64,000 nucleotides of DNA. Origin: Actinophytocola glycyrrhizae (GTDB lineage: Bacteria; Actinomycetota; Actinomycetes; Mycobacteriales; Pseudonocardiaceae). Shown here in pieces: positions 33,416 through 42,061 of this stretch. The stretch is taken from assembly GCF_042653545.1 (NCBI RefSeq), contig NZ_JBHSIS010000003.1, positions 682,001 through 746,000 of the forward strand, given 5' to 3'. Made by a program: the position numbers and the translations under genes. Positions within the stretch are counted from its first letter, which is position 1. The number at the start of each line of letters is the position of its first letter. Under the pieces are notes generated by a model. It did no database searches. It saw only the letters and a list, made by a program, of their open reading frames with translations, and had not been told where the DNA came from.

Positions 33416-34123
33416 TCAGGCTACCTTCGCCCGCAGCGGGATGTCGCGCACAATTCCCCACGTCGCGGCGCATGCCAGCACGGCGAGGCCCAGGCAGATC
33501 GCGACGGTCGGGAGCACCGGCGACGTCAGCGTCACCAGCTCCAGCAACGTGGACCCGTTGAATCCGGTCAGGACCTCACCCGGCGCGACGAGCACGAGTC
33601 CGAACGGGACGGTCGCGATACCCAGCAGCCTGCCGCGGGTGAACCCCGCGGCGATCAGCACACCGGCGGTCGCCCACAGCAGCAGCACCACCGAGAACGA
33701 GCCGAGGATGCCGAGGACGTTGCCCGTGTCGCCGAACACGCTCGGGTACGCGAGCCGGTGGTCCCAGCCGAGCAGCGCGTACGCGCCGCGTTCGAGCTGG
33801 TAGCCGGCCGTCACCAGCACGGCGAGGCACACGGCCAGGCCCGGGAGGTAGGACCACAGCTGCCGCAGGAAGTCCCGCCGGGTGCGGCCGTGCGCGAGGT
33901 TGAGCCGCAGGTAGGTGTTGATCGCGTCGACGCCCACGCCGAGCGCGAACCACCGAGGCGCCTGCGTCGCCAGGTAGTGCCAGATGCTGCGGTCGACCTC
34001 GCCCCAGATGCCGATGCCGGTGACGATCAGCGCCGACAGCAGCATGAGCGGCAGCCACAGTACGAACCCGAACGACACGTGCGCGGTCAGCAGCACACGC
34101 AGCAGCGGCAGGCGGGCGGTCAT
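33416..34123 (-). CDS. ABC transporter permease of a YtrA-type operon
   Basis: 235 aa from ATG 34123, overlapping the ATPase stop (ATGA). About six hydrophobic segments are visible, including FGFVLWLPLMLLSALIVTGI, SYLPGLAVCLAVLVTAGY and LGSFSVVLLLWATAGVLIAAGF. It has no close named family that I recognise. Coupling to an ATPase and a short GntR regulator is the pattern of the Ytr-like envelope-stress transporters. Confidence 0.82.
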   Translation of the reverse strand: MTARLPLLRVLLTAHVSFGFVLWLPLMLLSALIVTGIGIWGEVDRSIWHYLATQAPRWFALGVGVDAINTYLRLNLAHGRTRRDFLRQLWSYLPGLAVCLAVLVTAGYQLERGAYALLGWDHRLAYPSVFGDTGNVLGILGSFSVVLLLWATAGVLIAAGFTRGRLLGIATVPFGLVLVAPGEVLTGFNGSTLLELVTLTSPVLPTVAICLGLAVLACAATWGIVRDIPLRAKVA

Positions 34124-34995
34124 CGGGCACCCCCGGAAGTCAGGTGTACGAACAGGTCCTGCAGTGCGAGGGGGTCGAGGTCGAGGCCGACCTCGCGGGC
34201 CCGCGCCTTGCGCCTGTCGTCGAGCGGGCCGTACACCATCGCCGACTTGGTGCGGCCCAGCGTCCGCTCGCCGAGCACCTCGAGCCCGATGGTGAACGAG
34301 TCCACGATCGCGGCCTCCCCGGTCACGGCCGAGCCCGCGGCCCGCAACGTGTCCGCCTCCTCGTGCAGCAGCAGCCTGCCGCGGTCGAGGATCAGCACGT
34401 CCTCGAACAGCGAGGCGACCTCCTCGATCAGGTGCGTCGACACGATCACCGTGCGCGGGTGCTCCAGCACGTCGGCCAGCAGCGTGTCGTAGAAGGCGTA
34501 CCGGGACGGCGCGTCCAGCCCGAGGTAGGACTCGTCGAAGATCGTCACCGGGGCGCGGGACGCCAGGCCGATCGTGACGCCGAGCGCGCACCGCTTGCCG
34601 TGGGAGAGCGACTTGGCCTGCTCGTGCCGGGGCAGCTCGAACATCGCCAGCAGCTCGGCGGCGTACGCGGCGTCCCAGCCGGTCCGCAGCCGTGCGGCGT
34701 GGTCGATCAGGTCGTCGACGGTCACCGACGGGGTGACCGCGTCGCCGACGCCGCGGACGAGGCACACCTTCGCGGCCGCGGCGGCGTTCTCGAACACCGG
34801 CTCGCCGTCGACGTGCACCGTGCCGCCGGTCTGCCGCTCGAACCCGGCCAGGATCGACAGCAGCGTCGTCTTGCCCGCGCCGTTGCGCCCGAGCAGACCG
34901 CAGATCTTGGTGCCGGACAAGGAGAACGTCACGTCGGTGAGCGCGGCGACCGAGCCGAACCGCCTGCCGAGTCCGCGCACCTCGATGTCGGTCAT
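34120..34995 (-). CDS. ABC transporter ATP-binding protein
   Basis: 291 aa from ATG 34995, overlapping the regulator stop. Walker A is LGRNGAGKTT and Walker B is VTIFDES. The switch His sits in VSTHLIEE. The signature is LSHGK instead of LSGGQ, a degenerate form often seen in YtrB-like ATPases. The last ~80 residues form an accessory domain. It would energise the adjacent permease. Confidence 0.92.
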   Translation of the reverse strand: MTDIEVRGLGRRFGSVAALTDVTFSLSGTKICGLLGRNGAGKTTLLSILAGFERQTGGTVHVDGEPVFENAAAAAKVCLVRGVGDAVTPSVTVDDLIDHAARLRTGWDAAYAAELLAMFELPRHEQAKSLSHGKRCALGVTIGLASRAPVTIFDESYLGLDAPSRYAFYDTLLADVLEHPRTVIVSTHLIEEVASLFEDVLILDRGRLLLHEEADTLRAAGSAVTGEAAIVDSFTIGLEVLGERTLGRTKSAMVYGPLDDRRKARAREVGLDLDPLALQDLFVHLTSGGAR

Positions 34996-35369
34996 CGCTC
35001 GTCCTCCCGTGCCAGCTCGTCGATGCGCTCGACGAGCTCGGACAGCTCGATGCCGACGGCCCTGGCCTCCTCGACCATCGGGTCGAAGACGTCGGTGAAG
35101 AAGCTCTTGCGCCGCCGCGTGCGCAAGGTCTGCCGCGCCTGCGGGCTCACGAACATGCCGATGCCCCTTCGCTTGTAGAGGATGCCGTCGTCGACCAGCT
35201 GCTGGAAGGCCTTGTTGACGGTGGCGGGATTGATCCGGTGGAACGCGGCGTACTTGTTGGTCGACATCACCTGCTCGTCCCCGGCCAGGGCGCCGCTCAG
35301 CACCTCGGCCTCGATCCGCTCGGCGATCTGCCGGTAGATCGGGCTCCGGTCGTCGAAGTTCACGGTCAC
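34992..35369 (-). CDS. GntR family regulator, YtrA subfamily
   Basis: 125 aa, the short YtrA form: a winged helix (IYRQIAERIEAEVLSGALAGDEQVMSTNKYAAFHRINPATVNKAFQQLVDDGILYKRRGIGMFV) plus a short dimerisation helix pair. Start GTG 35369; GTG 35363 is possible. It is first in a regulator-ATPase-permease operon joined by ATGA overlaps. The inverted repeat at 35385-35400 lies directly upstream and is the likely autoregulatory site. Confidence 0.93.
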   Translation of the reverse strand: MTVNFDDRSPIYRQIAERIEAEVLSGALAGDEQVMSTNKYAAFHRINPATVNKAFQQLVDDGILYKRRGIGMFVSPQARQTLRTRRRKSFFTDVFDPMVEEARAVGIELSELVERIDELAREDER

Positions 35370-35384
35370 CGCCCGGTCCGTCGG

Positions 35385-35400
35385 TTAGTTACTACACTAA
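35385..35400. promoter_or_regulatory. TTAGT-N6-ACTAA inverted repeat upstream of the YtrA-type regulator
   Basis: Perfect 5-bp arms around TACTAC lie 15 nt upstream of the GTG start on the minus strand. YtrA-group repressors bind dyads in their own promoters. This is the only clear dyad in the gap on that side. Confidence 0.5.
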
Positions 35401-35449
35401 TGAACCACGCAACCTGTGCGAAGTCAAGCCACCGGGACGGACCTGGTTG

Positions 35450-35461
35450 GAAAGCGCTTTC
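35450..35461. promoter_or_regulatory. LacI-type operator GAAAGCGCTTTC
   Basis: A perfect 12-bp palindrome centred on CG, with flanking bases TG and TCC, is the classic shape of LacI-family operators. It lies 55 nt before the Tat-exported sugar isomerase-like gene and probably makes it sugar-responsive. No LacI gene is in the window, so the regulator must act in trans. Confidence 0.6.
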
Positions 35462-35515
35462 TCCGGTACTTTTCGAAGCGATACGAGGCGAACGTGACCA
35501 CGAGGAAGTGCACGG

Positions 35516-36379
35516 ATGAACCACGGGATCACCAGACGGAGACTGCTCGCGTTGCTGGGCGCGGGCGTGACGGGAGCATCGATGGCGGGCACGGCGGCCG
35601 CCGACCCGCTCGCTGCGGGCGGGCGCTGCGGGCGCATCCCGCGCGGCGGCATCGGCATGCACCTCTACACGGTCCGCGACCTCCTCGCGGCCGATCCGCT
35701 CGGCACGCTCAAGGCGCTGGCCGGGATCGGTTACCGGTGCGTCGGGGTGAGCGCGTTCCCGCGCCCCGCCGAGGAGATCAGGGACATGTGCGCGGAGGCC
35801 GGTCTCAAGCCGGTGATCCTGCACATCGGGCACGGTGACCTCACCGGGAACCTGGCCGCCAAGCTCGCCGACGCGAAGACGATCGGCGTCCGGTGGGTCG
35901 TCCTGTCGTCGTTCCCCGGCAGCATGTACACCGTCGAGGGCATGCGGCTGGGTGCCCGGCAGCTCGACGAGGCCGGTCAGGCCGCCCGTGAACTGGGTCT
36001 TGGCCCGGTGCTGCACCACAACCACGACACCGAGTTCCGCGTGGTCGACGGCACCCGCCTCGCGGACATCCTGTTCGGCGAGACCGACCCGCGCCACGTC
36101 GGGTTCGAGCTCGACCTCGGCTGGGCCGACCGGGCGGGCATGGACGGCAGGCAGCTGTTCCTCGACCACCCGCACCGCTTCCCCGTGCTGCACGTCAAGG
36201 ACCACGACGGGCAGGGCTCGTGGACCGACGTCGGCCACGGCGTCATCGACTGGTCGCGGACCTTCGAGACCGCGCACCGCGGCGGCGTGAAGTACTGGCT
36301 GGTGGAGCGCGACGACCAGCCCGCTCCGCTCGACACGGCCCGCAACAGCTTCAGAACGCTTGCCAGGCTTAGGTTCTAG
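35516..36379 (+). CDS. Tat-exported sugar phosphate isomerase/epimerase-like protein (TIM barrel)
   Basis: 287 aa from ATG 35516. The N-terminus ITRRRLLALLGAGVTG is a twin-arginine-type export signal. The mature part is an AP-endonuclease-2/xylose-isomerase-like barrel: GIGMHLYTVRDLLAADPLGTLKALAGIGYRCVGVS, HHNHDTEF, VGFELDLGWADRAGMD, FPVLHVKDHD and a C-terminal YWLVERDD. The His/Glu/Asp positions are those that bind metal in the family. It probably acts on a sugar outside the membrane. A LacI-like operator precedes it. Confidence 0.88.
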   Translation: MNHGITRRRLLALLGAGVTGASMAGTAAADPLAAGGRCGRIPRGGIGMHLYTVRDLLAADPLGTLKALAGIGYRCVGVSAFPRPAEEIRDMCAEAGLKPVILHIGHGDLTGNLAAKLADAKTIGVRWVVLSSFPGSMYTVEGMRLGARQLDEAGQAARELGLGPVLHHNHDTEFRVVDGTRLADILFGETDPRHVGFELDLGWADRAGMDGRQLFLDHPHRFPVLHVKDHDGQGSWTDVGHGVIDWSRTFETAHRGGVKYWLVERDDQPAPLDTARNSFRTLARLRF

Positions 36380-36412
36380 CGATCACCCCGGGCACCGGTG
36401 TAGGCAGGGAGG

Positions 36413-37815
36413 ATGACTGAGAACTCCCGGCGAACGTTTCTCACGGCGACGGTGGCGGCGGCAGGCGGTGTCGCGCTGGCGGGGACACCCGCGGTGGCGG
36501 AAGCGGCGGGCGGTGGCGACCGTCCGCCGCTTCCGCAGCCGCCCGACAAGGAGCTGCGCGCGATCCTGCGTGAGGTGGACCAGGACCGCATCGAGGCGAT
36601 CGTGCGCAAACTGGTGTCGTTCGGCACCCGGCACACACTGTCCACACAGGACGATCCGGTGCGGGGCATCGGCGCGGCCAGGGACTGGATCCTCGCCGAG
36701 ATGCGGCGGTACGCGGCGGCCTCCGGCGGCCGGATGACCGTCGAGCCGCAGTCCTACCTCCAGGAACCGGCGCCGAGGATCCCGGTCCCGACCCGGATCA
36801 CCAACGTCGTGGCCACGTTGCGCGGCTCGGTGACGCCGGAACGGGTGTACGTGGTGTCCGGCCACTACGACTCCCGCGTCTCCGACGTCATGAACGCGAC
36901 CGCCGACGCCCCGGGCGCCGACGACGACGCGTCCGGCGTCGCGGTGGCCATGGAACTGGCGCGGATCATGGCGAGACGCGCACCGAAGGCGACGCTCGTG
37001 TTCGCCGCCGTCGCGGGCGAGGAGCAGGGCCTGTACGGCGCCAGGTACATGGCCGCCCAGTACCGGGCGGCGGGCACCGACGTGCAGGCCGTGTTCACCA
37101 ACGACATCGTCGGCGCCAGCAGGGCCGACGACGGCACCGTCGACCGGCGCACCGTGCGCCTGTTCGCGGAGGGCGTGCCGACCGCGGAGACCCCGGAGGA
37201 GGCCGCGACCCGCCGCGCGGTCGGCGGCGAGAACGACTCCCCACCACGTCAGCTCGCGCGCGGTTCGTGCGGTCGGTCGCCGACAACGGCGAGACCGGCA
37301 TGGACGTCAGGGTGATCTACCGGCGGGACCGCTACCTGCGCGGCGGCGACCACATCGGCTTCCTCGAACAGGGCTACCCGGCGGCCCGGTTCACCGAACC
37401 CAACGAGGACTACGCCCACCAGCACCAGGACGTGCGGGTGGAGGACGGCAAGCAGTACGGCGACCTGCCGGAGTTCTGCGACTTCCGGTACATGGCGGGG
37501 GTGGCCCGCGTCAACGGCGCCGCGCTGTGGTCGCTGGCGGCCGCGCCGGGCACCCCGAAGGGCGTCCGCGTCCGGACGAGCGGGCTCACCAACGACACCG
37601 AGCTGTACTGGCAGCGCGGCACCGAACCCGACCTCGCGGGCTACGAGGTGGTGTGGCGCGAGATGACCGAACCGGAGTGGACCCACGTGATCGCGGTCGG
37701 CGACGTGACGACGGCGACCGTCGACATGTCGAAGGACAACGTGTTCTTCGGGGTCCGGGCCGTGGGCCGGGCCGGGCACCGCAGCCCGGTCGCATACCCC
37801 TCGCCCGGCAGCTGA
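36413..37815 (+). pseudogene. M28-family zinc aminopeptidase interrupted by a frameshift
   Basis: The first part (36413 to about 37250) starts with an export signal (RRTFLTATVAAAGGVALAGTPA) and carries SGHYDSRVSD, DDDASG and AGEEQGLYG, the metal-site motifs of M28 peptidases. The rest is read in a different frame (from about 37255 to 37815). It supplies the last His ligand (NEDYAHQHQD) and a C-terminal fibronectin-like domain. A one-base loss (or two-base gain) near the CGCGCGCG run at 37253-37262 joins them. It is either a pseudogene or a sequencing error; both halves keep coding character. Confidence 0.82.
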
Positions 37816-37906
37816 GCATCGAAATCCCCTGAGTGTGCCAGGTGGCATATGCGCAGGTCGCGGCTTGCCTGAGCATTGTCGTACCGGGAGACGATAGGGG
37901 AGAACG

Positions 37907-38239
37907 ATGGACACCACCCACGCGAGGACACTGGCCCGCCAGGCCGAATGGACACCGCGATCCGGGGCGAGCACCCCGGACGTGTACCCGCCGCACCCGC
38001 CACTGCAGTCCGGTGGCTGGTACCGCGGTTCGGCCGAGGAGGCACCGGGCCCCGGCAGGCCGCCGGTCGCCACGGCCCCTCGGCTGTCCCTACGGGCGGC
38101 GGTCGTGCTCACCGTGCTGTTCGGACTGGTCGGTCTGCTCGCCAGGACCGTGGACGACGGGGCGTTCGCGGTCCTGGCGACGATGGGCGCGCTGGCGGCG
38201 CCGGCCCTGCTGCTGCGGGGGCGGCGCCGGTCCGGCTAG
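37907..38239 (+). CDS. Small membrane protein of unknown function
   Basis: 110 aa from ATG 37907, preceded by a GGGGAGAACG ribosome site. A Pro/Gly-rich polar N-terminal half (residues 1-58) is followed by two hydrophobic helices (LRAAVVLTVLFGLVGLLA and GAFAVLATMGALAAPALLL) and a basic end. No family is recognised. Its stop overlaps the end of the convergent transporter gene by 4 nt. Confidence 0.6.
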   Translation: MDTTHARTLARQAEWTPRSGASTPDVYPPHPPLQSGGWYRGSAEEAPGPGRPPVATAPRLSLRAAVVLTVLFGLVGLLARTVDDGAFAVLATMGALAAPALLLRGRRRSG

Positions 38240-39756
38240 AAGGAGACCAGTGGGCCGCCGGTGATGAACTCGAAGGCGAAGTTCACGAAGAAGAACCCGA
38301 AGAACAGGAAGTTCAGCACCAGGATCACGTAGTGCCACGGCCGGGGCCTGGCCGCCTTCGGGAGCCGGGAGTTCAGGTACATCAACGCGAACGGGAACAT
38401 CAGCGCGCCGAAGTTCGACATGTTCGCCGAGATCTGCACCAGCTCGACCGGGAGCGCGAGGTGCAGCGCTGCCGCGATCACGACCAGCACGACCAGCATG
38501 TACGGGTAGTAGAACTTGCGCGGGTCACCCTCCAGCCTCCGGCGCAGCCGGGGGCTGGTGGCGTGGACCGCGTCGGTGAAGTTGCGGACCAGCGCCTCGA
38601 AGATGCCGAGCTGGGTGGAGAACAGCACCATCACGCCGACGACGAGCATCAGGTAGAACATGCCGAGGCCGTACTCGTTCCCGAGGTGCTCCGCGGTGAA
38701 GGTGGGGACGTTCGCGGTCGTCGGGGTCTCGCCGCTGGTGTTGACGACGTGTGCCATGAGGATCGTCGGCAGCAGCATGCCGATCATCGCGCCGCAGAAG
38801 AACACCAGCCACAGGTCGATCATCAGCAGCCGGTACCACCGCCGCCAGCGGGAGGTGTTCTCCGCCGTGTCCGGGAACGTCACGCCGACGGCCCGCACCT
38901 CCTCCTGCCTGCCGCGCAGGCCGGACAGGAACCCGACGCGCGAGCCCATGCCGTAACCCTTGTCGCGGTAGTGGTTCATCGCGTACCAGTTCAGGCCGGA
39001 CGCGAGCGCGGTGAACCCGGCGAGCGCACCGAGCGTGGTCGCCGTGATGCCCGCCGGTGGCGCGGCGGGGGTGACGAGACCACGCACGCCCTCCCACCAG
39101 ACCGACCACGGCACGACCGTCACACACACCACGACCAGCACCACCAGCAGTGTGCCGACCAGCACCCAGTTGGCGAGCTCCAGCGTGCGGGACACCTTGC
39201 GCGCCAGGGCGGTGATCGCGAAGACGACCAGCAGCAGCCCGATCGCGAGCAGCCGCACCCACTCGATCTCGTCCGGCCGGTGGGTCCGGCCCGTGATCAA
39301 CGCGAACAGTCCCTGCCCCGCGCCCGCGGCCCACCCGCCGAAGATGAACGCGAAGTAGAACGCGATGAGGGAGAAGGGCACCCACAGTTTCCACCCCGGC
39401 GGCACCCGGCCGAACCCGACGATCGGCACCTCGCCGGTCGCGGTCACGTACCGGGCGCACTCGACGTTGTAGAACGTCTGCAGGATCGCGGAAACGGTGA
39501 TGACCCACCCGACCCCGACGAACCCGAACTCCCCGATCGCGCCCGGCCCGAGCAACCACTCCCCGCTGCCGACGGAAATCCCGAGCGCGATGAGGCTCGG
39601 TCCGATCACGAACTGGACTATCTGCCGCGCGCCGAGCCTGCGGACCTTGAACACTTCTTCCGGTTCCGGCAGGTCGGCCACGCCCAGCGGTGGCCGGCTG
39701 ACGCCGAGTTGGTATTCGGTGGGCTGAGAAGCACGTTCATCGACACCTTTGGCCAT
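38236..39756 (-). CDS. Nramp-related transporter lacking the canonical metal motifs
   Basis: 506 aa from ATG 39756 with a GAGGAGG ribosome site and about 11-12 membrane helices. The first helix opens GPSLIALGISVGSGEW, the place where Nramp proteins have the metal-binding DPGN. The later ASGLNWYAMNHYRDKG stands where MPHN is expected. It therefore belongs to the Nramp superfamily by overall pattern but may not carry Mn2+/Fe2+. The substrate is open. It has a clear promoter and a flanking dyad upstream. Confidence 0.78.
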   Translation of the reverse strand: MAKGVDERASQPTEYQLGVSRPPLGVADLPEPEEVFKVRRLGARQIVQFVIGPSLIALGISVGSGEWLLGPGAIGEFGFVGVGWVITVSAILQTFYNVECARYVTATGEVPIVGFGRVPPGWKLWVPFSLIAFYFAFIFGGWAAGAGQGLFALITGRTHRPDEIEWVRLLAIGLLLVVFAITALARKVSRTLELANWVLVGTLLVVLVVVCVTVVPWSVWWEGVRGLVTPAAPPAGITATTLGALAGFTALASGLNWYAMNHYRDKGYGMGSRVGFLSGLRGRQEEVRAVGVTFPDTAENTSRWRRWYRLLMIDLWLVFFCGAMIGMLLPTILMAHVVNTSGETPTTANVPTFTAEHLGNEYGLGMFYLMLVVGVMVLFSTQLGIFEALVRNFTDAVHATSPRLRRRLEGDPRKFYYPYMLVVLVVIAAALHLALPVELVQISANMSNFGALMFPFALMYLNSRLPKAARPRPWHYVILVLNFLFFGFFFVNFAFEFITGGPLVSF

Positions 39757-39773
39757 GACGACCTCCTCAGTCT

Positions 39774-39802
39774 GATTTAGCGCACCACGACATTTCCGTC
39801 AA
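39774..39802 (-). promoter_or_regulatory. Sigma-70-type promoter of the Nramp-related gene
   Basis: On the minus strand TTGACG (39797-39802) and TAAATC (39774-39779) are separated by exactly 17 bp and end 18 nt before the ATG. This is one of the few near-consensus promoters in the window. Confidence 0.6.
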
Positions 39803-39819
39803 TTGTCCTTTACGGACAA
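39803..39819. promoter_or_regulatory. TTGTCC-N5-GGACAA dyad next to the -35 box
   Basis: Perfect 6-bp arms (39803-39808 and 39814-39819) abut the -35 element of the Nramp-related gene on its upstream side. The position suits an activator or a repressor. The regulator is unknown. Confidence 0.5.
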
Positions 39820-39935
39820 CGGAACGCGTTCGCAGTGCGAACAGACGAGAGGTCTCGGAAATGGCGGGGAGCCCCTTTGGTGGCGGCTTGCGCCACCGCC
39901 GGACGTCTCACCTCTGCCTTCCCGGTGGCCTGCGT

Positions 39936-40265
39936 TCAGCCGGTCGGTTCGGGTGCCGACTGGTCCATGAGGTGGAGGGTGTTGCCTGCCGGGTCCTGGA
40001 ACGCGACAGAACGGCCGCCGGGGATGTCGAAGGGCTTGCCGGACCACCTGATGTCCGGGTGCTCGGCCATGAACGTGTCCACGCTGTCGACGGCTTAGAA
40101 CCCGCCTGCCCTCCACTGTGGACTGTCGTCCGGTGGCACGTCCAGCATCAGCTCGATCTCGGTGCCGGGAAGGCGGAACGCGGCGGGGCCATCGCCCTCG
40201 CGCCACGTCTCGTCGAGGCCGAGCACGTCGCGGTAGAAGGCCACCGCGGCTGGCAGGTCGGCCAT
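39936..40265 (-). pseudogene. VOC/glyoxalase-family protein with an in-frame stop
   Basis: Reading minus from ATG 40265 gives MADLPAAVAFYRDVLGL, a typical VOC opening, then FRLPGTEIELMLDV up to codon 56. A TAA follows at 40097-40095, and the same frame resumes with AVDSVDTFMAEHP...VAFQDPAGNTLHLMDQ to a TGA at 39938. The two halves make one glyoxalase/bleomycin-resistance fold. The first beta strand also appears missing. A nonsense mutation has probably inactivated it. Confidence 0.8.
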
Positions 40266-40275
40266 CTCCTGAAAG

Positions 40276-40728
40276 CTAGTCGCGGCGTGGTTCGATCACC
40301 GGCGCGTCGATGACGATCGGGTCGTCGGCCACGACCTCGCCGTCCACCACGTCGTGGCGGACCACCCTGGCGCGGGCGGCGGCGCGGGCGAGCAAACGTT
40401 TGCGGACCACGGCCCTGGTCGGCGGGAACAGCAGCAGCAACGCCGCGATGTCGCTCACGAACCCGGGGAACAGGACCAGTGCCCCGGCGGCCCCGATCAG
40501 CATCCCGTCCGCCATCTCTGGGCTCGGGTCGCGCCGGTTGCGCAGCGCGTCGGCGAACGCCGTGAGCGTGCGGGTGCCCTGCCTGCGCAGCAGCGCCACC
40601 CCCGCCATCGACACGGCGATCAGCAGCAGGATCGTCCACAGCGCGCCCACCGCCTGGCCCACCGCGATGATCACGGCGAGCTCGGCGACGACCGCGATGA
40701 GCAGCAGTGCGAAGACAGGCATGTCCAT
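40276..40728 (-). CDS. fxsA: FxsA family membrane protein
   Basis: 150 aa from ATG 40728 (ATG 40722 is an alternative). It has the FxsA pattern: an N-terminal helix, then ELAVIIAVGQAVGALWTILLLIAVSMAGVALLRRQG, and MADGMLIGAAGALVLFPGFVSDIAALLLLFPPTR, followed by a polar C-terminus. FxsA is a cytoplasmic-membrane protein known from phage-exclusion studies in E. coli; its cellular role is unclear. It lies just upstream of the VOC pseudogene. Confidence 0.92.
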   Translation of the reverse strand: MDMPVFALLLIAVVAELAVIIAVGQAVGALWTILLLIAVSMAGVALLRRQGTRTLTAFADALRNRRDPSPEMADGMLIGAAGALVLFPGFVSDIAALLLLFPPTRAVVRKRLLARAAARARVVRHDVVDGEVVADDPIVIDAPVIEPRRD

Positions 40729-40891
40729 CCAACGAACGAGCGCCCGGATTCACTCCCGGGCGGTGCGGGCCGCCACGACCGGCGGCACCCACAACGGTAG
40801 TCGCGTGGACGGCACCGCACACGACAGCGGCCGTCACCAGCGGCCGGACGGACTTTCTACATAACCTCGACGATTGGTAGAGAATGGGTGG

Positions 40892-41203
40892 ATGGTGTCC
40901 TTCGACACACACCCGGACCGGTACCGGCACTGGACGATCCGCGTGGACGGCGACGTGGCCTGGCTCGTCCTCGACGTCGACGAACAGGGCGGGCTGACCC
41001 CCGGCTACGAGCTGAAGCTCAACTCCTACGACCTCGCCGACGCGCTGGTCACGTGGTGCCGGGCGGGCCTCGCCGCCTACAAGCGGCCGCGTGCCGTGGT
41101 GGGCATGGCGGAGCTGCCGAAGACCGCGACCGGCAAGATCCGCCGCAACGTGCTGCGTGAGCTGGTCGCGGACGAGCTCGTGGCGTACCCGGTGCCGACC
41201 TGA
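40892..41203 (+). pseudogene. Chimeric remnant: BoxC N-terminus joined to acyl-CoA ligase C-terminus
   Basis: The 103-codon frame from ATG 40892 is made of two unrelated pieces. Codons ~1-47 (MVSFDTHPDRYRHWTIRVDG...LVLDVDEQGGLTPGYELKLNSYDL) match the start of BoxC, the benzoyl-CoA-dihydrodiol lyase. From about 41033 the frame reads WCRAGLAAYKRPRAVVGMAELPKTATGKIRRNVLRE, the end of an AMP-forming acyl-CoA synthetase with the catalytic Lys motif. Both belong to aerobic benzoate degradation, so an internal deletion that removed the middle of a box cluster is likely. A functional product is improbable. Confidence 0.75.
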
Positions 41204-41225
41204 TGTGACGTCCGGAGGTCCTCGC

Positions 41226-41261
41226 CCGGCCCGGTCACCGTGCACACGGTGACCGGGCCGG
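41226..41261. terminator. 17-bp-stem hairpin between convergent genes
   Basis: The arms 41226-41242 and 41245-41261 are perfect complements with a CA loop. It lies just after the chimeric remnant and before the 3' end of the convergent methyltransferase gene. A bidirectional terminator is the simplest reading. Confidence 0.65.
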
Positions 41262-41353
41262 ACCACGTCCCGAAGGCCGGCTTCAGCGGCATCGACGACG
41301 AGGAGACGGTGATCGGGGTGGCTCGGGCGCAAGCCCGGGGCCGCCCCCGGGGG

Positions 41354-42061
41354 TCACCGGGCCAGCACCAGGTAGGCGAAGCCCAGCACCCGCCGGTACA
41401 CGGTCAGGTACTCGTGTTCCCTGCTGTCGGCCGTCGCACGCACCTGCGCCGCGCGCGGGTCGTCCGGGTTGGCCAGCAGCCACTCGCGGACGCCCGCCCG
41501 GTGGCGGGACTCGAAGTCGTCCCACTCGTGCTGGGTCGCCATCGACAGGTGCAGCACGTGCCAGCCGGTGTCCCGGCAGGCGGCGACCAGGTCGGGCAGC
41601 GCGAGGACCCCGTCGCCGAAGATCCCGGCCGCGGCCGGGGTGGGCGGGGACTCCCAGCAGCCGTCGCCGACGAGCACGCGACCGGAGGGCACGACGTCCG
41701 CCAGCGCGGTCAGCATCGCGCGGGCACCGCCAAGCGTGTGCGCCGAGCCGACGCACAGTGCGCGGTCGGCGGTGCCGCCGTAGCCTGCCGCGTCCTGCTC
41801 GACGAAGTCGACGTCGAGACCGCGGTCGACGGCCGCGCGCCGCCCCCGTGCCAGACCTGCCGGGTCGGTGTCCAGTCCGATCGCCTTCGCCGTCGTCCTG
41901 CCCGAAGCGCGGAGCAGGAGTTCGCCCCAGCCGCAGCCGAGGTCCACGATGGATGTCGCGGTGGTCAGGTCGAGGTGGTCGAGCAGCTCCTCCGCGTGGG
42001 GTTCGGACAGGGGTGTGTTCCACCGCAGGCGGGCGTACCGCGCGGCGTCGAGTTCGCTCAC
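41354..42061 (-). CDS. Class I SAM-dependent methyltransferase
   Basis: 235 aa from GTG 42061, overlapping the GNAT stop (GTGA). SAM motif I is SIVDLGCGWGELLLRA (about residues 37-52), followed by an acidic residue in GLDTDPAGLARG and a motif with VEQDAAGYG. The remainder (VGSAHTLGGARAMLTALADVVPSGRVLVGDGCWE) fits small-molecule methyltransferases. The substrate is unknown. Coupling with the acetyltransferase suggests a shared modification pathway. Confidence 0.9.
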   Translation of the reverse strand: MSELDAARYARLRWNTPLSEPHAEELLDHLDLTTATSIVDLGCGWGELLLRASGRTTAKAIGLDTDPAGLARGRRAAVDRGLDVDFVEQDAAGYGGTADRALCVGSAHTLGGARAMLTALADVVPSGRVLVGDGCWESPPTPAAAGIFGDGVLALPDLVAACRDTGWHVLHLSMATQHEWDDFESRHRAGVREWLLANPDDPRAAQVRATADSREHEYLTVYRRVLGFAYLVLAR

